From NCBI GenBank assembly GCA_002887195.1, contig PJAB01001430.1, positions 1 through 14,535 of the forward strand: a stretch of 14,535 nucleotides of DNA. Reading direction: 5' to 3'. How positions within the stretch are numbered: the stretch's first letter is position 1; the number at the start of each line of letters is the position of its first letter. The position numbers were made by a program, and so were the translations under genes. The stretch is from Chrysochromulina parva. Its lineage: Eukaryota > Haptophyta > Prymnesiales > Chrysochromulinaceae. Below are positions 9,339 through 14,535 of this stretch, piece by piece. The notes beneath the pieces were generated by a model. The model saw only the letters and a list, made by a program, of their open reading frames with translations. It made no database searches and was not told where the DNA came from.

Positions 9339-10102
9339 GACAACATGTACCGGTACTGGCGCGAGGAGGCCAGCAAGCGCCGCTAAGCCAAGGTGCTTAT
9401 AGGGCCCTGGCTTAGGGCTTTAAAAGCAGGACCACTACACCACACCACAGCTCCACAGGAGTTGAGATTTCCTGGCTTTCGCCCCGGGATGCCGGTGCCC
9501 CGTCCGGAGGTGCCCCGGTGGCAACTGTGTGTGTGTGATTTGATCTACATGTATGTGCTCGCTATAGCTTCACTTTGTGGTGTCTTCGATCACTTTAGTC
9601 TTTACTAAAAGTGTAAAGTCTTGACGCCGGAGAGCCGCGTCGCCGGGGCGCGTGCGAGAAGATGTGCCCCGCCCGATGCGCGATGTGTTTCATCGGCCGC
9701 CCCCCCGACGTCGCGCTGGGGGCCTGGGCGGGGTCGCCGCGTGGAGCGACGCCCCGCCGCGCGTCATCGAGAAAATTTTGCGAACATCCGTGCGTGTTGC
9801 GCGAGTTGCGACGTCTTCTAGAGGAACTAGACTTTGCGTCGCCTTAAGTCGCCTCCCGTTCGCGTTGCGCGTTTCGATAAACAGACTCTCACACCACCGG
9901 CTCACGTCACACGGGGTTTTTACAATGCAAATGTTGTCATGCAGCTCGCTCTGTGCGCACTTCATACGCGACGCGGGCCATCGCGGATCATCACCGGAGA
10001 CAGAGTGGCAAAAAAAGCCGGCACGGTGAAGATGTCAGCCGCTCGAACAGCGCGTGCGCGCCTGCGCAACCGGGCGCCTTGAGAGCAAGCTCGGGCTATA
10101 TT
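9339..10102. other. Spacer between the RPSA and DUF1990 genes; no gene recognised
   Basis: This is the 3' flank of RPSA and the 5' flank of the DUF1990 gene. Visible: an 8-bp inverted repeat CTAAGCCA/TGGCTTAG (9383-9390 and 9408-9415) that encloses the TATAAG candidate; an inverted repeat CACTTTAGT/ACTAAAAGTG (9591-9599 and 9604-9613, loop CTTT, one bulged A); a GC-rich patch at about 9650-9770; and an AT-richer patch at about 9900-9950. Plus-strand frames here (for example 9652-10029) are arginine- and proline-rich with no family features, and I do not call them. Confidence 0.5.
9396..9401 (-). promoter_or_regulatory. TATA-like element upstream of the DUF1990 gene
   Basis: The minus strand reads CCCTATAAGC about 58 bases upstream of the ATG at 9338, between the arms of a short inverted repeat. 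The spacing fits a TATA box, but this is only a sequence resemblance. Confidence 0.3.
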
Positions 10103-10939
10103 TTACTGCCAGTTGTCGGATTGGGTGCCCCACTCGCCGCTCGGGGCCGCGGGCGCCGTGGCACCCCACTCACTGGGAGCGACGGGCGGAGCGGTCGCAG
10201 ACCACTCGCCCGCAGGGGCGACGGGCGGCGCGGCAGCGTCCCAGTCGGTGGTCGGCGCCGGAGCATCGGGGGCGGCGTCCGCATCGGCCGCGGCCGCATC
10301 GTCCTTGACCTCGTCCGGATCGCGGTGGAAGAAGAGGTCAACCATGACGTCCCAGGGCTGCGTGCGGTTGATGGTGCTGCGCAGGCGCAGCACCTCGCGC
10401 GCGAGCATCCAGTAGAGCAGGCCGATCGAGGCCTTGCCCTTGTTGTTGGCCGGGATGGCGACGTCGATGTTCTTGAGCGGCGAGTCCGTGTCGCAGAAGG
10501 CGATGACCGGCATGTTGGCATATGATGCCTCTGTGACGGCCTGGTGGTCGGTGCGCGGGTCGGTGACGATGAGCAAGCGCGGCTCCTTGTAGTTGATGGT
10601 GATCTGGTTGGTAAAGGTGCCGGGGGTGAAGCGGCCGGCGATAGGCGTCGCGCCGGTGTACTGGCAGTACTTGAGGATCGAGCGCTGGCCGTACGGGCGC
10701 GCAGAGATGACGCACACGTCGGCTGGGTTCTCGATGGCGACGATGACGCGCGCGGCCATCATCAGCTTGTCGTACGTGCGGCCGAGGTTGATGATGTGGA
10801 TGCCGTCGGGCTTCCGCTTCCAGACGTACCGCGTCATCTGAAAGTCGAGGTTCTTGGTGCCGAGGTGCGTCGAGCACGCCAGCATCATCTGGAAGTCCTT
10901 CTTCTTCTGCTCCTCAGAGATACCCGACATCATGACCAT
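10103..10939 (-). CDS. RPSA: 40S ribosomal protein SA (uS2)
   Basis: 278 residues from the first ATG; the homologous start is probably the fourth residue (position 10930), since the animal protein also begins MSG. RPSA is a core component of the small ribosomal subunit, needed for 18S rRNA maturation and translation in the cytosol. Clear signatures: [92 protein letters not shown] and [20 protein letters not shown]. The C-terminal tail (about 212-278) is rich in Ala, Pro and Asp and carries five Trp residues in TDW, GEW, SEW, GEW and DNW contexts, resembling the acidic E/D-W repeats of metazoan laminin-receptor-type tails. No intron interrupts the coding region. It is divergent from the gene at 11332. 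Confidence 0.97.
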   Translation of the reverse strand: MVMMSGISEEQKKKDFQMMLACSTHLGTKNLDFQMTRYVWKRKPDGIHIINLGRTYDKLMMAARVIVAIENPADVCVISARPYGQRSILKYCQYTGATPIAGRFTPGTFTNQITINYKEPRLLIVTDPRTDHQAVTEASYANMPVIAFCDTDSPLKNIDVAIPANNKGKASIGLLYWMLAREVLRLRSTINRTQPWDVMVDLFFHRDPDEVKDDAAAADADAAPDAPAPTTDWDAAAPPVAPAGEWSATAPPVAPSEWGATAPAAPSGEWGTQSDNWQ

Positions 10940-11331
10940 TTTCGCGTAGACCCTGCGGGCTGCAGGCAGAGTGGCGGCAGGCGCGGGTCAGCAGCGGTGC
11001 TGGCAGAAGACGCAGGCCAATGCACAGAGCAGCAGTCACATGGGCTGACCTTCGCTACGTGGGAGGTCGCTGTGGAAAACCGGTACCGGTACCGGTACAC
11101 GCCGTCCCGTCCGACGTGCGATTTACAATTTAGTCAATAGGGGGAGGAGGGAGGGGGCGCGACAAAAGGGCAGGTAGGTTGGGGTGGCGGCCGTCGACCG
11201 GCTGCCTAGGCTAGGCCCCTAGGGGATTTGTGGCGCCTGGCGCGTTATGTAGTGAGTTTGACAGAGTTGGTCCAGTTCCATCGGATTTCCACATTCGATA
11301 GTCATTCGATTCTCAGTCGTCGGTCTTGTGA
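10940..11331. promoter_or_regulatory. Divergent intergenic region between RPSA and the 11332 gene
   Basis: 392 bp separate the two start codons, so both promoters must lie here unless there are upstream exons. It holds an ACCGGTAC-type tandem repeat at 11079-11098, a G-rich patch at 11139-11160 on the plus strand, and a CCTAGG-rich patch at about 11201-11224. A CCCGCAG about 20 bases before the RPSA ATG on the minus strand could be a splice acceptor for a 5' UTR intron. No TATA box is obvious. Confidence 0.5.
11079..11098. repeat. Tandem ACCGGT repeat (palindromic TACCGGTA units)
   Basis: ACCGGTACCGGTACCGGTAC is a 6-bp unit repeated three times. It is self-complementary and contains two overlapping TACCGGTA octamers. 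Single TACCGGTA octamers also occur at 120-127, 1682-1689, 7926-7933 and 9348-9355. Confidence 0.9.
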
Positions 11332-12783
11332 ATGGACGTGCTCTCCTCTGTGCAGCTGGTGTCCATGGACCCCGGCGGCTGTGCCAACGTCGCCGACCCA
11401 TCCCGCGCGAGCGCCGTGGCATCTTGCCATCCGTGCGACCCTCCCATGACGCCAGCGATCCCTCCTCTGGCGACGGCCTCCACGACGGCTTTTCGCCTCC
11501 AGCCACACGCGGAATATCACGTCAAGGAGCACACAGTCGACGAGGGCGCACCGTACGTGCCCGATGACCGCATCCGCCGGACTATTGCCGAGCGCATCCT
11601 GACCGGCGCCAATGCTCCCGTCGCCAACACGTACGTCAACCGCGACGGCAGCGTCCGGCTGTCGCTCGTTGAGAAGCTGCTCGCGACGTACTGCCACGCG
11701 TTTGGCGAGTGCGGCGGCGACGGCTGCGGCTGCAACCGGCTGAAGCGACCGCACTGCCGCCAGCGCTTCCGCGAGCTGGTGGCCACGCGCACGGCGAGTG
11801 CGCTCCTCCAACGACCGGTGCGCGCGGTCACCCTCGGCTCAGGCGAGCTGCTCACCGACTTTGAGATTTTGCTCGGGCTGTGGTCGCGCGGCGTGGCCAT
11901 CGAGAGCGTGGTGGCCATCGATACGAGCTACAAGGCCGACAAGGGCAGCCATTTGAGAGCACTCGATGCCCTGGCCGTCTTCTTTGCGCCGTGCCGCGTC
12001 TTCTCGTGTGCCTCGGCCGAAGACTACTCCACGGCGGTCGCGATGCAGCCGGAGCTGTACGGGCGGGCGAACCTGTTCATCTACTGCGACGCCGCCGCCG
12101 TGCCGTACGAATCCTTCCGGCAGGCCGCGTCCGCCGCGCTGCTCGACGGCAGCCTCGCCTTCGAGTTAGCGAACGTGAATCGGGGCCACGACGGCCAGCT
12201 GGCGCCGCTCGAGAAATGGCTGCCGAGCCACCTTAAGAGCGGGGAGGCCGGGCGTGACGGAAGCTACTTCTCGATGCGCATCCTACGCAAGGCGGGCGCG
12301 AGCCCAAACGCGAGCCGCTTCGAGCACGAGCCCCTCCCGCACGATGCGGGCGGCGGCGGCATGGGCGCAGGCGGCACGGGCGGCGGCGGCATGGGCGGCG
12401 CGAGTCGCTGCCTACGAGACGAGGCGGAGTACTGGCTCGCAACTCACTCGCGAGAGCGCGCGGCGCAGCACGGTGCGCGCCTCTTCAAGGTCGTCTACGC
12501 TCCACGCATGCCTGTGCGGGCCGAGCCCTCGCGCACTGCGGCTATCGTGGGTGTGAGGGCCGTGGGCGACGAGGTGATCGCCGAGGAGGTGAGCATCGAC
12601 GGCTGGGCGAGGCTCTCTCGTGAGCTCGACACGTACGCGGGCTACCGTCACTTTGACAATTGCGGCAAGCCCATGTACATGCTCATCCGCGCCGACGATG
12701 TGGGCGAGCTCATGCGCGAGTTGGTGCTCGACGAGAAGGGCATCTCGATCGACGACGACGGGTGGCTGCCCGACATTTGCTGA
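11332..12783 (+). CDS. Unassigned protein: methyltransferase-like core plus C-terminal SH3-like domain
   Basis: 483 residues, third codon positions strongly G/C. I do not recognise the family. The N-terminal 60 residues look disordered. A Cys-rich CHAFGECGGDGCGC (about 121-134) and a nearby PHC could bind zinc. Residues about 164-206 read AVTLGSGELLTDFEILLGLW, then SVVAIDTSYK, resembling the first strand, glycine loop and acidic second strand of a Rossmann/SAM-dependent methyltransferase fold. A Gly-rich stretch (about 340-358) follows, with a 30-bp DNA repeat. Residues about 384-470 (LFKVVYAPRMPVRAEPS, IVGVRAVGDEVIAEEV, DGWARL) look like an SH3b-type domain. The last codons (12712 onward) and the 3' flank are duplicated in inverted orientation at 13046-13273. 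The start at 11332 is the first ATG in the frame. Catalytic activity is inference only. Confidence 0.8.
   Translation: MDVLSSVQLVSMDPGGCANVADPSRASAVASCHPCDPPMTPAIPPLATASTTAFRLQPHAEYHVKEHTVDEGAPYVPDDRIRRTIAERILTGANAPVANTYVNRDGSVRLSLVEKLLATYCHAFGECGGDGCGCNRLKRPHCRQRFRELVATRTASALLQRPVRAVTLGSGELLTDFEILLGLWSRGVAIESVVAIDTSYKADKGSHLRALDALAVFFAPCRVFSCASAEDYSTAVAMQPELYGRANLFIYCDAAAVPYESFRQAASAALLDGSLAFELANVNRGHDGQLAPLEKWLPSHLKSGEAGRDGSYFSMRILRKAGASPNASRFEHEPLPHDAGGGGMGAGGTGGGGMGGASRCLRDEAEYWLATHSRERAAQHGARLFKVVYAPRMPVRAEPSRTAAIVGVRAVGDEVIAEEVSIDGWARLSRELDTYAGYRHFDNCGKPMYMLIRADDVGELMRELVLDEKGISIDDDGWLPDIC
12348..12397 (+). repeat. 30-bp-period glycine-rich repeat in the 11332 gene
   Basis: GGGCGGCGGCGGCATGGGCG occurs at 12348-12367, except for the last bases, and again at 12378-12397. 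Each copy encodes a GGGGMG-type segment. It separates the Rossmann-like core from the SH3-like domain, so it is likely a flexible linker. Confidence 0.75.
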
Positions 12784-12925
12784 AAACGTGTTGGGCTGCC
12801 CGGCTTGACCCCAACACGTTAAGGTTTGAAGAGAATTATGAATGTCGTCAGAGCTGCCAAAGGCCCGGCCAGGGGGAAGGGGAGATGCGGAGAGATCCGG
12901 GTGGTCTCCCGGCCGTTTGGCGGTG
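12712..12925 (+). repeat. Left arm of a large imperfect inverted repeat
   Basis: Starts at the ATGCGCGAG codons near the end of the 11332 gene and includes its last 24 codons (stop included), the post-stop hairpin and about 140 bp of 3' flank ending in CCGGCCGTTTGGCGG. The mate is 13046-13273 in opposite orientation. Confidence 0.95.
12785..12820 (+). terminator. Perfect 11-bp stem-loop directly after the stop codon
   Basis: AACGTGTTGGG (12785-12795) pairs perfectly with CCCAACACGTT (12810-12820) across a 14-nt loop, two bases after the TGA. A 3'-UTR stem-loop at this place could act in transcript stability or 3'-end formation. In the inverted copy the outer base pairs are lost and only TGTTGGG/CCCAACA remains. 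Confidence 0.6.
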
Positions 12926-13045
12926 CGCGACCATGTGTTAAAATTTTACACCGATAGACGCGGATATCGGATGACATGAACGCATCAAAGCGAAGCACGC
13001 GGTAGGCCCATTCACTGATCACTCGTGACTAACGCATCATGTACA
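12926..13045. other. Spacer between the inverted-repeat arms
   Basis: About 120 bp of AT-richer sequence with a near-perfect palindrome GTGTTAAAATTTTACAC at 12935-12951. No coding potential was recognised. If transcribed it would be the loop of a hairpin of more than 200 bp. Confidence 0.7.
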
Positions 13046-13273
13046 CCCGCCAAACGGCCGGGAGACCTCAGACCAGCCGCATCTCTCCGCATCTGCCATC
13101 CCCCCTTCCCCCTGGCCGGGCCTTTGGTAGCTCTGACGACATTACTCTTCAAACCTTAAGCCTTTAATTGTTGGGGTCAAGCCGGGCAGCCCAACACGTT
13201 TTCAGCAAATGTCGGGCAGCCACCCGTCGTCGTCGACCGAGATGCCCTTCTCGTCGAGCACCACCTCGCGCAT
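13046..13273 (-). repeat. Right arm of the large inverted repeat: second copy of the 3' end of the 11332 gene
   Basis: Read on the minus strand it reproduces the end of the 11332 gene, MREVVLDEKGISVDDDGW then LPDIC and TGA (13273-13202). Only two base differences are seen over these 72 bases (Leu to Val and Ile to Val). The 3' flank follows with several small insertions and substitutions, up to GGCCGTTTGGCGGGTG. It lies directly downstream of the FkbM gene and in its reading frame. Confidence 0.95.
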
Positions 13274-13297
13274 GCAGCAGCCCATCAGGGCGTCAGG

Positions 13298-14167
13298 CTA
13301 TGCCATGCTGTTGATGCTGCCCTTCCCGTCCCCGCAGAGTGGGTCGATCATGCACGGCGGGATGCTGCCGCTTTGCGCATCCTGAACGATCCTCTTCAAA
13401 CCTTTACTCACCCATGGCAGCGACTTGTTGACCCACACGTCGTTGCCTCGCACGCGCATCACAAAGGTATAGCCCTGCTTGCTCAGCATGCGGCGTACAC
13501 TTCCATCCTGCTTGCTGAGGACGTTGGTCATGCCAGGGCACTCGAGCTCGACGATTCCGACACCGAAGCCGAAGTCTGTCCAGTTGATGGTCTTGAGCAC
13601 CCGGAGCTCCTGCTGCTCAACATCCAAAGAAAAAAGGTCTGCAAACGTCAAGCTGGCGATCCTGAGGAATTCGGAGAGCGGTCGACATGGCACAACGCTC
13701 GTCCGCATATGTTTGTGCTGGCTCATGGTCGTCGCAGACCAACTAGATGCGGTGCCCATGTCGACCGAGTGACCGACCGCGGATTCGGCCGTTCCCAGAC
13801 CGCCGTGCGTGAAGGTCATGTTGCCGCCAAAGCTTGCATCACACACAGCACCGCACATGATCACATCGTTGTGCCGGTTCTGGCCTAGTCTTGGGCACAG
13901 GTCTGGTGTGGCCTCAATGAGCACCCCTCGCCAACCGAGGTGCGTGTAGAGCGCGTGCGTATTGCTCATGGAATGGCCGTCGTTGGCACCAAGCTCGAGG
14001 TATGTTCGCCGTCTCCTCGAGCGGCCATGGTCGTTGGCAACAAAGTAGCGATGGAAGAAGAAATCCTCGCATTGCTGTCCCGTGTATGCGAGGTGTAGTG
14101 GAGACCATGGGGCTTGGAATGCATCGACCATGTTTCGCATCCCCGGCATCGTGATGGCAAGTGGCAT
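13298..14167 (-). CDS. FkbM-family methyltransferase
   Basis: 289 residues. The family transfers methyl groups from S-adenosylmethionine, often to sugars or other hydroxylated substrates; the substrate here is unknown. Motif I is TYLELGANDGHSMSNT (about 55-70), the second strand HLGWRGVLIEATPDL (76-90), and LFSLDVEQQELRVLKTINW (178-196) aligns with the family's usual LSLDVEGAELEVLKTIDW. The GA of the DVEGAE motif is thus replaced by QQ. The C-terminal GYTFVMRVRGNDVWVNKSL (232-250) matches the usual end of the fold. No signal peptide is evident from this ATG; the frame stays open upstream to about 14265 without another ATG, so an upstream exon is possible. Codon use is less GC-biased than in the neighbouring genes. 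The stop is TAG at 13300-13298, beyond which the frame continues into the duplicated tail of the neighbouring gene. Confidence 0.88.
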   Translation of the reverse strand: MPLAITMPGMRNMVDAFQAPWSPLHLAYTGQQCEDFFFHRYFVANDHGRSRRRRTYLELGANDGHSMSNTHALYTHLGWRGVLIEATPDLCPRLGQNRHNDVIMCGAVCDASFGGNMTFTHGGLGTAESAVGHSVDMGTASSWSATTMSQHKHMRTSVVPCRPLSEFLRIASLTFADLFSLDVEQQELRVLKTINWTDFGFGVGIVELECPGMTNVLSKQDGSVRRMLSKQGYTFVMRVRGNDVWVNKSLPWVSKGLKRIVQDAQSGSIPPCMIDPLCGDGKGSINSMA

Positions 14168-14535
14168 GGTGTGGCCAAATGTCTCCGAATTGGTGAGGAG
14201 CTCACCCTCCGTTGTGTGGTCTCGTGACGTCGAGCCGGCCTTTTGTTTCCCGGATATTAATGTTTAGAGTGCTACCGCCGGCTTCCCCACCCCCTTACTT
14301 TAGACACTTTAGTTCTCTATACTCAGTCATGAGTACAGACTACTAACAGTAGTTCGCACCTTTTTAAAGGCCCACGTCACGCCCTCAGTCCGCAAGCCTC
14401 GTCTGGTACCAGACGATCATGGCGTGTGCGCGTCGCTGTCGGTGACGCCCTGGCGGCTTCAGACGCGCTCGGATCGGCCCGTTTGGGCTTCGAGGCGACG
14501 CCCGTGGTCGATGCCGATCACGGCGAGAGCGAATC
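14168..14535. other. Right-edge flank with small palindromes; possible exon edge
   Basis: This is the 5' flank of the FkbM gene. Small inverted repeats: ACTCAGTCATGAGT (about 14320-14334), ACTACTAACAGTAGT (14339-14353), and the perfect 18-bp palindrome TCGTCTGGTACCAGACGA (14399-14416). From about 14329 to the window end one plus-strand frame has no stop, with GC-biased codons reading RVRVAVGDALAASDALGSA near 14428-14485, but no in-frame ATG. It may be part of an exon of a gene further right. Confidence 0.4.
14399..14416. repeat. Perfect 18-bp palindrome
   Basis: TCGTCTGGTACCAGACGA equals its own reverse complement over 18 bases. It lies between the FkbM gene and the possible plus-strand exon at the edge, in a place where a dimeric regulator site could sit. 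Confidence 0.8.

Noticed and set aside
9652..10029. Plus-strand frame of 125 codons between DUF1990 and RPSA
   Set aside because: Arg/Pro/Ser-rich, no conserved features, and an overlapping competing frame of similar quality.
11139..11195. G-quadruplex in the divergent promoter
   Set aside because: Only three G runs of three or more are close together; a fourth needs a long loop, so the evidence is weak.
12712..13273. Insertion sequence or MITE with terminal inverted repeats
   Set aside because: The left arm includes coding sequence of a host gene, no target-site duplication is visible at the outer ends, and no transposase is present; a local inverted duplication fits better.
1..14535. tRNA or rRNA genes
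   Set aside because: No T-loop-like GGTTCGANTCC with matching acceptor stem and no rRNA-like conserved block was found by eye.

Overview
The window looks like nuclear DNA of a single-celled eukaryotic alga, most probably a haptophyte. The reasons are very high GC with strong GC bias at third codon positions, long genes with few introns, a eukaryotic 40S ribosomal protein, a eukaryotic VWA8 gene with a GT-AG intron, and no prokaryotic operon signals. The haptophyte assignment is inference from overall style; no sequence here proves it.

Layout, left to right. Positions 1-185 hold the edge of a minus-strand gene that runs off the window, apparently an exon preceded by a pyrimidine-rich splice acceptor. 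About 1 kb of apparently non-coding DNA follows (186-1230). Positions 1231-7878 (minus) hold a VWA8 gene: a very large AAA+ ATPase with a C-terminal von Willebrand A domain. It contains one 162-bp intron that keeps the frame and has no stop codon. Directly upstream, on the same strand, lies a decayed family 31 glycoside hydrolase relic (7900-8518), then a DUF1990/UPF0548 gene (8598-9338, minus). A 0.76-kb spacer separates this from the gene for 40S ribosomal protein SA (uS2; 10103-10939, minus).

The ribosomal gene is divergent from a plus-strand gene (11332-12783). That gene encodes a 483-residue protein with a Rossmann/methyltransferase-like core and a C-terminal SH3-like domain. It converges on a minus-strand FkbM-type methyltransferase gene (13298-14167). 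The last 0.37 kb has small palindromes and a possible exon edge on the plus strand.

The most striking structure lies between the two convergent genes. The last 24 codons (stop included) and the 3' flank of the 11332-12783 gene are present a second time, inverted, about 120 bp downstream. The inverted copy sits directly after the FkbM gene, in the same reading frame and separated from it by a TAG codon and eight more codons. The genes otherwise look like unrelated housekeeping or accessory genes; I see no operon-like pathway or defence system.
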